Origin: Jejubacter calystegiae
GTDB lineage: Bacteria; Pseudomonadota; Gammaproteobacteria; Enterobacterales; Enterobacteriaceae
Direction: 5' to 3'
Assembly: GCF_005671395.1 (NCBI RefSeq)
Contig: NZ_CP040428.1
Location: forward strand, 4,340,001-4,404,000
Length of the DNA stretch: 64,000 nt
Positions 48,569-57,703 of this stretch are shown one piece after another. A program made the translations under genes and the position numbers. The stretch's first letter is position 1, and every line of letters begins with the position of its first letter. The notes under the pieces were generated by a model. It had not been told where the DNA came from and made no database searches. It saw only the letters and a program-made list of their open reading frames with translations.

Positions 48569-50158
48569 TTAACCTCTGTTTAACGTCGAATTTATGGGCG
48601 TCGCCGCTGCATTATTCAGCTTCGGTGCCGCAGGTTTATTGCGGTTCAGGTAACCAATATTGTTATTGCCCCACAGAGCGTCGTAGGGGAGCCCCGCCAG
48701 CATTTCGACGGTAGCGCGCGCTTGCGGTGTAACATTTTCCGGTGTGGTACGGCCCGCGATGCGCATTTTCTCAGTCTCTTCACGCAGGATGCTGTGGGTT
48801 TTCAGGTCGAGCTTAAAGCGCAGGGAGATCAGGAAGCCTATCGCCAGTACCGCAATGGTGCCCACACTCAGAACCATCAGGATGGTATGGCTCACCGCTG
48901 GCGGCTGGGTACTTTGACCGGAAACAAAACCAGAAAGCTGCATCACAATGCCCACCAGCATCACGGCACCGGCCTGGGAGGCTTTACGGGTCAGGGTCAT
49001 AATGCCGGCGAAGATCCCTTCGCGACGTTGACCGGTGATCACCTCATCCACGTCGGCGATATAGGTATAGGTGTTCCAGGGTACATAGTTGATGCCGCCG
49101 CGGCCCAGGCCCGCCAGAGCGGAAACCAGTACCAGCAGCGAGAAGATATCGCTCATACCGGCATACCACAGCACCGCATAAGAGAGCGAACTCAGACCAA
49201 ACAGCACCACCACCATGCGATACGAGGGAGCCGGTCCGAAGCGGATACAGAGCGGGATCATGGCGATAACCGACACAAACTGCATGATAGCCATGGTGCC
49301 CAGCAGATTAGAGGCCACGGTGGCGCTCTGCATCAGTACGAAGACCACATAGTAGGTGAAGACCGCGTTAAACACGTCCTGGGCGATATAACCACCGAGA
49401 TACATCCCCAGATGCTGGCGAAAAATGCGGATACGTAACGTGGAACTCAGTTCGGTCGTCAGACGCTTCAGGGTCTGGCGCAGCGTCAGCCCTTTTTTCT
49501 CTTCCTCGGCGCGCAACTGCGCCTCTGTCCACTCTTCCCTGGGTCGTTCCCAGGTATAGAACCAGACCAGCGTCAGGACAATGGCGCAAATGGTAGAGAA
49601 AACCAGGCTTGCATAGAAGAAGGAGACGGCATTATCCTTGCCAAACAGACTCAGCAGTACGCCCGGCAGGAAGGCGGCAAGAATGGCCGACAGCTGGGCC
49701 AGGGCAATACGGGCACCGGAAAATTTGGTCTTCTGTTTGAAGTCATCGGTCATCTCTGGCACCAGGGTTTCATAGGGCACCAGGATCATGGTGTAGACCA
49801 CATCGAACACCAGGTAGGTCAGCAGATAATACCAGTAGTTCATCTCCCCGACCCACATCAGGCTGTAGCTAAAGACGCAGGGAATACCGAGCAGAATAAA
49901 GAATTTGCGGCGCCCAAAGCGCTTACCCAACCAGGTGGAGCCAAAGTTATCGGTCAGAAAGCCCATCAATGGGCTGACCACCGCGTCCAGCACGCGCGCC
50001 ATGGCGAATATAAAGGTCGCCTCTATCGGCGACAAACCACAGAAGGTGGTATAGAAATAGAGTAGCCATGCAGCGGTAAGCGCGGTGGTTCCGGCACCGA
50101 GGAAGTCACCAGAACCGTAGGCGAGGTAGTTAACCAGTCCAATCTTTCTTGTTTTCAT
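48569..50158 (-). CDS. rhiT: rhamnogalacturonide transporter RhiT (GPH/MFS)
   Basis: A 529-residue inner-membrane symporter of the GPH/MFS_2 family with about twelve hydrophobic helices. Landmarks are the start IGLVNYLAYGSGDFLGAGTTAL, the cytoplasmic D-loop VVSPLMGFLTDN and PYETLVPEMTDDF. Together with the GH105 gene four bases downstream this matches RhiT, which imports oligo-rhamnogalacturonides. The start at ATG 50158 has AGGG eight bases upstream; an ATG at 50164 is also possible. The C-terminal ~60 residues are polar and extend beyond the last helix. Confidence 0.8.
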   Translation of the reverse strand: MKTRKIGLVNYLAYGSGDFLGAGTTALTAAWLLYFYTTFCGLSPIEATFIFAMARVLDAVVSPLMGFLTDNFGSTWLGKRFGRRKFFILLGIPCVFSYSLMWVGEMNYWYYLLTYLVFDVVYTMILVPYETLVPEMTDDFKQKTKFSGARIALAQLSAILAAFLPGVLLSLFGKDNAVSFFYASLVFSTICAIVLTLVWFYTWERPREEWTEAQLRAEEEKKGLTLRQTLKRLTTELSSTLRIRIFRQHLGMYLGGYIAQDVFNAVFTYYVVFVLMQSATVASNLLGTMAIMQFVSVIAMIPLCIRFGPAPSYRMVVVLFGLSSLSYAVLWYAGMSDIFSLLVLVSALAGLGRGGINYVPWNTYTYIADVDEVITGQRREGIFAGIMTLTRKASQAGAVMLVGIVMQLSGFVSGQSTQPPAVSHTILMVLSVGTIAVLAIGFLISLRFKLDLKTHSILREETEKMRIAGRTTPENVTPQARATVEMLAGLPYDALWGNNNIGYLNRNKPAAPKLNNAAATPINSTLNRG

Positions 50159-50432
50159 TGCCATCACCCTTCACTGTTTTTTGTCGTCAACCGACATGAG
50201 GGAATCCCTTACCCTGCTAAAGTACCGGCGATTTCCGCGATCAAACCTTTCTGTTTTTGCCAGCCGCGCAGCCACGCTGGCAAAAATGCAAAGAGTGCCA
50301 CCATCGGCTTCACTGATTTATAAAACAGTGGTTTGCTTTTATCAAAATCGGTGTTTTGAAATGGGGGAAAGGCCAGGGAATGGCGGGAAAAATAAGACAA
50401 AAACCGGGGGAACATCACGCTATACTGCAGAC
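50159..50432 (-). promoter_or_regulatory. upstream region of rhiTN with candidate operators
   Basis: This region should hold the rhiT promoter. Two symmetric elements lie close together: AAAACAGTGGTTTGC at 50322-50336, and TCAAAA, six bases, TTTTGA at 50342-50359. Both recall the A-rich/T-rich spacing of KdgR sites but match the consensus poorly. No ORF is supported here. Confidence 0.35.
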
Positions 50433-50479
50433 GTAAAAAAGCCCCGGGTAATGGGGCAAACGGATGGGCGAACCAGAAA
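50433..50479 (-). repeat. terminator-containing repeat, copy A (after the HEPN gene)
   Basis: Aligned without gaps to 51354-51400 it shares 37 of 47 bases, including GTAAAAAAGCCCCG, GGGGCAAACGGA and CGAACC. Read on the minus strand, GCCCC-loop-GGGGC followed by six T makes a terminator 27 bp after the HEPN gene stop. Confidence 0.7.
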
Positions 50480-50505
50480 AAGCCCTGCCGAAGTGAAAAG
50501 CGCTA

Positions 50506-50898
50506 TCACGCTCGGGTCGACTTTAAATTCGCCCATTGAGTGAAATAACGCTCCGCGGTACTAATACTTTGTTCAGCCATATCGCGTGATACCATGACAT
50601 CGGTAATATGATAATCCGCTTTATTTCTGGCCTCTCGCATCTGCTTAAGGCTATATCCCAGCCCCTGTAAATCGCGTTTCCGAAAAGGCTCGCCTTTGCA
50701 CTCGGCAGGCGTAATCATATAGCCGATAAGATTACCGTGATGATTGCAGGTATATTCAGGAACACAGTTCAGACTTTGCATCGCCTCATGGAACATCGCG
50801 TAATATGCCCTTGATATGGCACTTCTTAGCGACGCTTCATCATCCTGTATGCACAACTGCCTGGCGATATAAAGGAAATCACGACTGTTTATCGCCAT
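50506..50898 (-). CDS. HEPN-domain protein (UPF0332-like)
   Basis: A 130-residue all-helical HEPN protein. The hallmark helix SAISRAYYAMFHEAM lies near residues 25-39, and QMREARNKADYHI carries the R-x4-6-H motif typical of HEPN ribonucleases (Arg and His in RNKADYH). The start is ATG 50898 with GGGAGG four bases upstream; a longer frame from 50943 overlaps the partner more. It overlaps the upstream 110-residue gene by 20 bases. HEPN proteins are often toxins or phage-defence RNases; the usual MNT nucleotidyltransferase partner is not present, so function is open. Confidence 0.75.
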   Translation of the reverse strand: MAINSRDFLYIARQLCIQDDEASLRSAISRAYYAMFHEAMQSLNCVPEYTCNHHGNLIGYMITPAECKGEPFRKRDLQGLGYSLKQMREARNKADYHITDVMVSRDMAEQSISTAERYFTQWANLKSTRA

Positions 50899-51211
50899 AG
50901 AGCCTCCCTTTACGCCAGATCGCCGGTGAAGAGAAGTAAGCAATCAACTCACAGTCGTCTAACGCAGACTCATCACAGACCGCCTCAGCCAGAGAAAAAT
51001 TCATATCCGCCACTGTTGCCGGATCCTTATTAAAAACCTCAACAACATAGCACGGACAATCACCCCGACTTATCTCAGCGAAGTCAGTCTGTGCCGAATA
51101 TTCTCTGGTCACTCTGGAGACTATCTTCATTAACAACTGGAATTGCCCCCGGGTACAACAACCCACCGGTACACGAGCATCACCAAAGGTTATTTCCTGA
51201 TGTTCCACCAT
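50879..51211 (-). CDS. unrecognised 110-residue partner of the HEPN gene
   Basis: Not recognised. A soluble alpha/beta-looking protein starting MVEHQEITFGDARVPVGCC, with four cysteines (two adjacent near the start, one in GDCPCY region pairs) and the C-terminus AIWRKGRLYGDKQS. It lacks the GSX10DXD motif of MNT antitoxins. AAGGAG stands nine bases before the ATG at 51211. Its 20-base overlap with the HEPN gene implies co-translation, so it may be the cognate antitoxin or regulator. This is inference from the arrangement. Confidence 0.65.
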   Translation of the reverse strand: MVEHQEITFGDARVPVGCCTRGQFQLLMKIVSRVTREYSAQTDFAEISRGDCPCYVVEVFNKDPATVADMNFSLAEAVCDESALDDCELIAYFSSPAIWRKGRLYGDKQS

Positions 51212-51353
51212 GCTTTTTTTCTCCTTCCCTGATAATCCATTACCGCCACGCGTTGCCAGCGAAATCCTATCCAGGCGGCGATAAAATCGTCAATCGCTAT
51301 CCTGGATTAAAATCGCGTTGTGGAAGGCATATCGCAACCTGCTGTGCCCTGAT

Positions 51354-51400
51354 GTAAAAAAGCCCCGACCAGCGGGGCAAACGGACTAACGAACCGGAAA
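51354..51400 (-). repeat. terminator-containing repeat, copy B (after norW)
   Basis: Second copy of the 47-base element at 50433-50479. On the minus strand GCCCC, six bases, GGGGC followed by TTTTTT lies about 85 bp after the norW stop and should end norVW transcription. The two copies flank the HEPN pair in direct orientation. Confidence 0.7.
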
Positions 51401-51451
51401 GGCTCCGGCTAAAGGCATACCGCGCATCCTGCGCGGGAGAGGTTAAGGTTA

Positions 51452-52579
51452 TTACAGCTCTCTGAGCAGTGCGAAGGCCTGAGGTACCTGCCCTTCACTG
51501 ACCACAAAAGCACACAGCTTCTGGGCCTGGTCGAAACCTTTGGCGATCAGCCCTTCCGGCCCTGTAGAAATCTGCCAGTTAAGGTCGTTTCGCCGTGTTT
51601 CCCCCGCCAGCTGTAAGGGCAGTTCCGGGGTTTTGATTTTCACCAGCATCGCTGGCAGCTTCAGGCTGGCATTCTGACCGAGTAGATTTTTCGCCAGGGT
51701 CATGGCGCCCAGCAGTATTGGTTGCAGAAATGGCATCAGGCGGCCATTGATTTCGGCACAGTCACCCAGCGCATAGATATGCTCCCGGGAGGTACGCAGC
51801 CCGTCGTCCACCACAATCCCCTGATTCACCGTCAGACCGGCGCGTCGCGCCAGATCGCTGTTAGCATGCAGACCAATAGCGGAAATCGCTTCATCCACTT
51901 CCAGTACCCTGCCGCTGGCCAGGCGAACTTCCAGCCCGGTTGCGCCGCGCTCAAGCATCAATAGTTGCTGACCGGTAAGAATCTCAATCCCCATGGCGCT
52001 GAGCTTATGCTGCAGACGCCCGCTCACTTCCGGCGGCAGTAGCGAAGCCAGCAGGCTGGGGCTGTTATCAACCACGGTCACCTGCTTACCGGCGCGGCAG
52101 AAATCCATCGCCAGTTCACAGCCAATCAAACCACCACCAAGAATCATGACCCGACGGGCATCTATCAGCCGCGACTCACAGGCGCGGTACTCCTGCTGGC
52201 TGTTAAGGGTCAGCAACAGCTCCCGCCCCTCGACTGGCGGCAGACGCGCCGACGAGCCGGTGGCCAGCACCAGGCTGTCGTAGTGCCACTGCTGACCGTT
52301 GCCTTTAACCACCCGGTTATCGGCATCGATATCCGTAACCCAGGTGTCCGGCACCAGCCGCAGGTTAAACTGTTCGGCGAATTCTCCTGCGCGCTGACGG
52401 GTCATTTCGTCCGCCCGCTGCCCCTGACTCATCACATGGCTGAGATCGGGCTTGTTGTACTCATCGATGCTGTCAGCGGCAATCAGGGTCAGCGGCACCC
52501 CGGCATCGAGCTTACGGATACTTTTGACCAGTTGTCGGGCCGCGAAGCCCGACCCGATAATGACGATACCCTGACTCAT
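51452..52579 (-). CDS. norW: NADH:flavorubredoxin reductase NorW
   Basis: NorW passes electrons from NADH to NorV for nitric-oxide reduction. The 375-residue FAD protein (E. coli 377) has the N-terminal FAD motif [16 protein letters not shown], a second dinucleotide motif [16 protein letters not shown] (about residues 145-160) and the FAD-contact [11 protein letters not shown]-type segment ([14 protein letters not shown]). It overlaps norV by four bases. Confidence 0.95.
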   Translation of the reverse strand: MSQGIVIIGSGFAARQLVKSIRKLDAGVPLTLIAADSIDEYNKPDLSHVMSQGQRADEMTRQRAGEFAEQFNLRLVPDTWVTDIDADNRVVKGNGQQWHYDSLVLATGSSARLPPVEGRELLLTLNSQQEYRACESRLIDARRVMILGGGLIGCELAMDFCRAGKQVTVVDNSPSLLASLLPPEVSGRLQHKLSAMGIEILTGQQLLMLERGATGLEVRLASGRVLEVDEAISAIGLHANSDLARRAGLTVNQGIVVDDGLRTSREHIYALGDCAEINGRLMPFLQPILLGAMTLAKNLLGQNASLKLPAMLVKIKTPELPLQLAGETRRNDLNWQISTGPEGLIAKGFDQAQKLCAFVVSEGQVPQAFALLREL

Positions 52580-54033
52580 TTTGCCTCCGAAGCCAGTACA
52601 TCGAAAACATCTTTACCCAGCGAACATTCGGGGCACAGGAAGTTATCCGGCACCTCGCTCCAGGGCGTGCCCGGCTCAACGCCCTGCATCGGTTCGCCCT
52701 GCTCGGGATCGTAGATCCACTGGCAGACGCTGCACTGCATACGCGGCCCCAGGTCGGCGCAACCGACACTTGCCGACTGCTCCGGCTCGCTGCTGGCGCT
52801 TTCCGCCGTCGGGACGCTGGCGGTCTGAGGCAGCGGAGACAAGGCCCACTGGCGGGCGATTTCCCGGCCGTGCTCGCGGCACAGCGCCAGCGCGTCGACG
52901 TCCGGGCGCCATTTGGCCTTCAGGCTCAGGGACATTTCAAAACCGGCATCCTGCAAACGGGTAGAGAGCCGGTCCACCGCACCGCCGCTCCAGCCGTGGG
53001 AACCAAAGGCGCTGGCGCGTTTGTTACGGAAACGAAGACCGGTCATCTCTTCTACCAGACCCGCGATTTTCGGCATCATCACGTTGTTCATGGTCGAGGT
53101 GCCCGCCAGTACCCCTTTAGAGCGGAAGACATTGGTCAAAATTTCGTTTTTGTCGTGACGCGCCACGTTGAAGATTTTCACCGCCACGCGTGGATCCACT
53201 TCGTTAATTCCCTGTGCGATAGCGTCGGCCATCATGCGGGTATTGTTGGACATAGTGTCGTAGAAGATGGTGATGCGATCTTCCTGGTAGTCTGCCGCCC
53301 ACTTCAGATACAACTCAACGATCTGGGTCGGATTATCGCGCCATACCACGCCGTGAGAGGTGGCAATCATATCTACCGGCAGGTTAAAGCCGAGGATTTC
53401 AGTAATTTTCGGCGTCACCAAGCGGCTGAACGGCGTCAGGATGTTGGCGTAGTAGCGCTGGCACTGCTCAAACAGCTCAGCCTGGTCTACTTCGTCGTTG
53501 AACAGGTGTTCGTCACAGTAGTGCTGACCGAAGGCGTCGTTGCTGAACAGCACTGCATCGCCGGTCATGTAGGTCATCATGCTGTCCGGCCAGTGCAGCA
53601 TCGGGGTTTCAACGAAGATTAGCTGTTTGCCATTACCGATATCCAGAGTATCGCCGGTTTTCACTACATTGAAGTTCCACTCCGGGTGATGATGATGGCC
53701 GGTAATGGAATCCACGCCGTTGGCGGTACAGTAGATCGGCGTATTGGGGATAGCGGCCATCAGCTCAGAGAGCGCACCCGCGTGATCCTCTTCGGCGTGG
53801 TTAATAATGATATAATCGATCTTCTCAAGGTCGATTTCCGCGCGCAGGTTCTGCACGAATTCACGGCTAAATTTGTGGTCAACGGTGTCGATAAGGACGT
53901 TTTTTTCTTCGCGGATCAGGTAGCTGTTGTAGCTGCTGCCTTTCAGGGTTTTGTATTCGGTGCCGTGAAAATCACGCACTTCCCAGTCACGCTGCCCGAC
54001 CCAGTGGATGTTGTTCTTAACGTGAATAGCCAT
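52576..54033 (-). CDS. norV: anaerobic nitric oxide reductase flavorubredoxin NorV
   Basis: NorV reduces NO to N2O in the anaerobic cytoplasm. The 485-residue product (E. coli 479) shows the flavodiiron plan: a metallo-beta-lactamase-like domain with the diiron motif NHAEEDHAG (about 80-88), a flavodoxin domain ([19 protein letters not shown], about 254-272), and a C-terminal rubredoxin with the two CxxC pairs [11 protein letters not shown] and FLCPECSLG. The linker before the rubredoxin is Ser/Glu-rich and slightly longer than in E. coli. It is expressed from a sigma-54-type promoter under NorR. Confidence 0.96.
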   Translation of the reverse strand: MAIHVKNNIHWVGQRDWEVRDFHGTEYKTLKGSSYNSYLIREEKNVLIDTVDHKFSREFVQNLRAEIDLEKIDYIIINHAEEDHAGALSELMAAIPNTPIYCTANGVDSITGHHHHPEWNFNVVKTGDTLDIGNGKQLIFVETPMLHWPDSMMTYMTGDAVLFSNDAFGQHYCDEHLFNDEVDQAELFEQCQRYYANILTPFSRLVTPKITEILGFNLPVDMIATSHGVVWRDNPTQIVELYLKWAADYQEDRITIFYDTMSNNTRMMADAIAQGINEVDPRVAVKIFNVARHDKNEILTNVFRSKGVLAGTSTMNNVMMPKIAGLVEEMTGLRFRNKRASAFGSHGWSGGAVDRLSTRLQDAGFEMSLSLKAKWRPDVDALALCREHGREIARQWALSPLPQTASVPTAESASSEPEQSASVGCADLGPRMQCSVCQWIYDPEQGEPMQGVEPGTPWSEVPDNFLCPECSLGKDVFDVLASEAK

Positions 54034-54085
54034 TGTTAACCTCGATCAATGATGTACTGACAAATAAGTGTGTTGTCTGTCATAT

Positions 54086-54102
54086 ATCAGGATCCGTGCC
54101 AA
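54086..54102 (-). promoter_or_regulatory. sigma-54 promoter of norVW
   Basis: On the minus strand TTGGCACGGATCCTGAT has a consensus -24 element (TTGGCAC). The -12 element reads TGA instead of TGC at the expected spacing. It starts 53 bp upstream of norV and lies downstream of three NorR sites, as in E. coli. Confidence 0.65.
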
Positions 54103-54156
54103 CTTTTTAATTTATTGATTTATGAAGATAATTTATTTTTAGACAATTTTTTGATT

Positions 54157-54212
54157 GTCATAGTGACTATACCTATAATTGTCATATTGACATCCAATAC
54201 AGTCATAATGAC
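54157..54212. promoter_or_regulatory. three NorR enhancer sites
   Basis: GTCATAGTGAC (54157-54167), GTCATATTGAC (54181-54191) and GTCATAATGAC (54202-54212) are three palindromes that differ only at the centre and fit the GT-N7-AC core of NorR sites. They lie in the norV-norR gap, 24 and 21 bases apart, 55-110 bp upstream of the sigma-54 element. Confidence 0.88.
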
Positions 54213-54227
54213 GACAAGGGACAATCG

Positions 54228-55754
54228 ATGAGCCTCTCCGTTAATCTACTGGCGAAAATCGCTATTGAGCTCCAGAACGGCATCAGTCAGGAAAACCGCT
54301 TCCAGCGGCTGATTAGCACCCTGCGTGAAGTGCTGGACTGCGACGCCTGCGCCCTGCTGCGCTACGAGCAGCAACAGTTCCGGCCACTGGCCATCGACGG
54401 CCTCTCTCCCGACGTATTGGGGAGACGCTTTGCCCTGGAAGCACATCCACGCCTGGAGGCTATCGCCCGCGCCGGGGATGTGGTGCGCTTCCCGGCGGAC
54501 AGCACACTGCCCGATCCTTACGACGGACTGATCCCGGACCAGGAGGTACTGAAAGTGCACGCCTGCGTGGGGTTGCCGCTGTTCGCCAGCCAGACGCTGA
54601 TCGGCGCCCTGACCATGGACGGCATGAACCCGACCCAGTTCGACACCTTTAGCGATGAGGAGCTGCGGCTTATCGCCGTACTGGCGGCCGGCGCCCTGAA
54701 TAACGCCCTGTTGATTGAACAACTGGAAAACCACGATGTTCTGCCCGCGCCCCATCAGGGAAGCAAAGCCCCGGATAGCGAGATGATCGGCCTGTCACCG
54801 GGCATGATGCAGCTTAAGAAAGAGATTGAGATTGTCGCCCCTTCCGATCTCAACGTACTGATTAGCGGCGAAACTGGCACCGGGAAGGAACTGGTGGCCC
54901 GCGCCATCCACCGGGCTTCGACGCGTGCGGAAAAGCCGCTGGTCTATCTGAACTGCGCCGCGCTGCCGGAAAGCGTGGCGGAAAGCGAACTGTTCGGCCA
55001 CGTGAAAGGCGCCTTCACCGGCGCTATCAGCAATCGCAGCGGTAAATTCGAAATGGCCCACGAGGGCACGCTGTTTCTGGATGAGATCGGCGAGCTTTCT
55101 TTGCCATTGCAGGCCAAACTGCTGCGGGTGCTGCAGTACGGCGATATCCAGCGGGTGGGAGACGATCGCAGCCTGCGGGTCGATGTACGGGTCCTGGCCG
55201 CCACCAATCGCGACCTTAAGCAGGAGGTGTTGGACGGCAACTTCCGCGCCGATCTGTTCCACCGCCTGAGTGTATTCCCGGTGTCGGTCCCGGCGCTGCG
55301 CGAGCGCGGCGACGATATCGCCCTGCTGGCTGGTTTTTTCTGCGAGCAGAGCCGCCAGCGTCTGGGTCTGACCCAGGTAGTGCTGAGCCAGGGAGCGCTT
55401 CAGCGCCTGCTGCACTACGGCTGGCCTGGCAATATCCGCGAACTGGAACATGCGATTTATCGCGCCATCGTACTGGCCAGAGCCACCGGCTCCGGCAGCG
55501 AGGTGGTGCTGGAGCCCGGCCATTTCGCGCTTAACGACCCGTCTCATTCCCCGACTTCTCTGGCACCGGTTGTCAGCATCCAAGAGCCTGCGCCCCTGGG
55601 GCTGTCGCTGCGCGATGCCACCGACGACTTCCAGCGTCGCGCTGTGCGCCAGGCCCTGACGCACAGCCACGGCAACTGGGCAGCCGCGGCCAGAGAGCTC
55701 GATGTCAATGTCGCCAACCTGCACCGGTTAGCTAAGCGGCTGGGAATTAAATAA
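54228..55754 (+). CDS. norR: NO-responsive sigma-54 activator NorR
   Basis: NorR senses NO through a mononuclear iron in its GAF domain and activates norVW. The 508-residue product (E. coli 504) has an N-terminal GAF domain (1-170), an AAA+ domain with Walker A GETGTGKE, the sigma-54 contact loop GAFTGA, Walker [10 protein letters not shown] and an arginine-finger region, and a Fis-type HTH at the end ([24 protein letters not shown]). It is divergent from norV. The third NorR site lies 16 bp before its start, so autoregulation is plausible. Confidence 0.96.
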   Translation: MSLSVNLLAKIAIELQNGISQENRFQRLISTLREVLDCDACALLRYEQQQFRPLAIDGLSPDVLGRRFALEAHPRLEAIARAGDVVRFPADSTLPDPYDGLIPDQEVLKVHACVGLPLFASQTLIGALTMDGMNPTQFDTFSDEELRLIAVLAAGALNNALLIEQLENHDVLPAPHQGSKAPDSEMIGLSPGMMQLKKEIEIVAPSDLNVLISGETGTGKELVARAIHRASTRAEKPLVYLNCAALPESVAESELFGHVKGAFTGAISNRSGKFEMAHEGTLFLDEIGELSLPLQAKLLRVLQYGDIQRVGDDRSLRVDVRVLAATNRDLKQEVLDGNFRADLFHRLSVFPVSVPALRERGDDIALLAGFFCEQSRQRLGLTQVVLSQGALQRLLHYGWPGNIRELEHAIYRAIVLARATGSGSEVVLEPGHFALNDPSHSPTSLAPVVSIQEPAPLGLSLRDATDDFQRRAVRQALTHSHGNWAAAARELDVNVANLHRLAKRLGIK

Positions 55755-55853
55755 CGGTGAACATTTTATGCCAGATAGCCCATTCCCCCTGTTATTCCGC
55801 CGAAAATAGACCAGACTTTAAGGAGTGAAGCGACGCGTAAGGCAGGAGGCATT

Positions 55854-56276
55854 ATGAGCTGGCGTCATCTTCTGGTCGCCGTGGCGGCGACCCCGGAAAG
55901 CGATCGACTGGTGGAAAAAGCGGTCGAACTGGCGCGCCCGTCGGGGGCGCAGATTACGCTGTTAACGGTCACGGCGGATCCGGAACTCTATAATCAGATG
56001 GCGGCGCCAATGCTCGGTAGCCTGCGGGAACTGCTGCGCGAAGAGAGCCAGATGTTTCTGGATGGATTATGCCAACGAGCGGGGTATCCCATTGCGAAGA
56101 CGCTTATCGCCAGCGGCGAACTCAGCGAATATCTGCGCCATCTGTGTCAGCACAGCGATATCGATCTTATTATCTACGGCAACCATAATCAGAATCTCTT
56201 CGGCAAGGCGCTCTGTTCGGCCCGTTCGGTGGTGGCGACCAGCTGCGTGGATGTGCTGCTGGTCGCGCTGAACTAG
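55854..56276 (+). CDS. uspC: universal stress protein UspC
   Basis: UspC (YecG) is a small cytoplasmic stress protein of the UspA fold. The 140-residue product (E. coli 142) begins MSWRHLLVAVAATPESDRLVEKAVELARP and keeps the C-terminal IIYGNHNQNLF and SVVATSCVDVLLV segments. Its stop codon interlocks with that of otsA in a CTAG. In E. coli uspC separates otsA from flhDC; here norR takes the flhDC side. Confidence 0.92.
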   Translation: MSWRHLLVAVAATPESDRLVEKAVELARPSGAQITLLTVTADPELYNQMAAPMLGSLRELLREESQMFLDGLCQRAGYPIAKTLIASGELSEYLRHLCQHSDIDLIIYGNHNQNLFGKALCSARSVVATSCVDVLLVALN

Positions 56277-57703
56277 CGTTTAACCCCCGCCATCGCCGTG
56301 ATGGCGTCCGGTCGCCGTATCCGTAGCTGACTACGGGGAATAACCGCCTTTAGGTCCCGCACAAAACTGCGCTGCCAGTGGTTGATATCATTAGACTTCA
56401 CCACTTCCAGCATCTCGCCGTGGCGCGCCAGGCGTTCGGCCAGCGGCATGGTTAGCGCCCGGTGCATCGCGCTGGCGACATCGTCCCTGTCGTAAGGATT
56501 GACGATTAGCGCCGAGGTTAACTCCTGAGCGGCGCCGGCAAACTCAGAGAGCACCAGCACCCCGGGGTTTTCCGGATCCTGCGCCGCGACGTACTCCTTA
56601 GCCACCAGGTTCATACCGTCGCGCAGCGGCGTCACCAGCCCCACATCGGCGTGGCGGAACACCTTCATCAACAGACGTCGTTCAAAGTGCTGGTTCAGGT
56701 AATAGAGCGGCGTCCAGCCCAGTTGTCCGTACTTGCCGTTAATCCGCCCAGCCTCGGTCTCCAGTTGGTGACGAATATCCTGATAGGCCTGAACATCGCC
56801 GCGCGAGGTGGGCGCTATCTGGGTATAGCGGATATTGCCCCGGTGCTGCGGGTAGTTTTCCAGCAGCGCCTCAAAGGCCTGGAAGCGTTCCGGCAATCCT
56901 TTGGAGTAGTCCAGACGCTCTACCGAAAAGATATTGCGGATGTTACCCAGCTCCTGCTTAAGCTCCACCAGCCTGGGCGGCAGCGGTTCCGCCGCCTGTT
57001 CGGCGATCTCATCCGGCTCAATGCCGATGGGATAAACCGCAGTACGGAACGAGCGGCCCCAGGCGCTGTGCTGATGCGAGCCAACATGAGTCAGCCGGGT
57101 CTGGCTGGCGACGCTTTCAAGGAACGCCAGCCGGTCCCCTTCGGTCTGAAAGCCCAGCAGATCGTAATCACACATACGCTGTAGCAGTTCGGTATGGGGC
57201 GGCAGCGCGTTAAAGATCTCCGGCGTCGGGAAAGGTATATGCAAAAAGAAGCCGATGCGGTTGTCCACGCCGCGCTGGCGCAGTTCGCTGGCGAAAGGCA
57301 GCAGATGGTAGTCATGCACCCACAGGGTATCATCGGGCTCCACCAGCGGACGCAGCTTTTCCGCCAGGATGCCGTTAACCTCCAGGTAGCCCTGCCAGGC
57401 CTCACGCTGAAACTTGACCAGATCGAGCCGGTAGTGGAATGCGGGCCACAGTACTGCATTGGAAAACTGACAGTAATACTGTTCGTAATGCTGCTCGCTC
57501 AGATGAAACGAGGCCCAGGTAATATTACCGCTGGTCTCCTGCTGTAGCGGCGCCTCTTCATCGCCGGTTTCACCACTCCAGCCAAACCAGAGACCTCCCG
57601 ATGATTTCAACGCACCGAGAATGCCTACAGCCAGCCCGCCAGCGCTGCACTTTCTGTCATCCGGCGTTGCGATACGGTTAGAGACTACGACTAAACGACT
57701 CAT
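56273..57703 (-). CDS. otsA: trehalose-6-phosphate synthase OtsA
   Basis: OtsA joins UDP-glucose and glucose-6-phosphate to trehalose-6-phosphate, for osmotic and cold protection. The 476-residue GT20 protein (E. coli 474) has the N-terminal loop VVSNRIA and SAGGLAVG, DTLWVHDYHLLPFA, and the donor-site motifs VERLDYSKGLPERF and PLRDGMNLVAKEYVAAQ. It overlaps otsB by 26 bases. Confidence 0.96.
   Translation of the reverse strand: MSRLVVVSNRIATPDDRKCSAGGLAVGILGALKSSGGLWFGWSGETGDEEAPLQQETSGNITWASFHLSEQHYEQYYCQFSNAVLWPAFHYRLDLVKFQREAWQGYLEVNGILAEKLRPLVEPDDTLWVHDYHLLPFASELRQRGVDNRIGFFLHIPFPTPEIFNALPPHTELLQRMCDYDLLGFQTEGDRLAFLESVASQTRLTHVGSHQHSAWGRSFRTAVYPIGIEPDEIAEQAAEPLPPRLVELKQELGNIRNIFSVERLDYSKGLPERFQAFEALLENYPQHRGNIRYTQIAPTSRGDVQAYQDIRHQLETEAGRINGKYGQLGWTPLYYLNQHFERRLLMKVFRHADVGLVTPLRDGMNLVAKEYVAAQDPENPGVLVLSEFAGAAQELTSALIVNPYDRDDVASAMHRALTMPLAERLARHGEMLEVVKSNDINHWQRSFVRDLKAVIPRSQLRIRRPDAITAMAGVKR

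Noticed and set aside
50159-50505. possible small gene in the rhiT upstream region
   Set aside because: The plus-strand frame at 50181-50543 runs through the terminator repeat into the antisense of the HEPN gene and lacks a ribosome-binding site.
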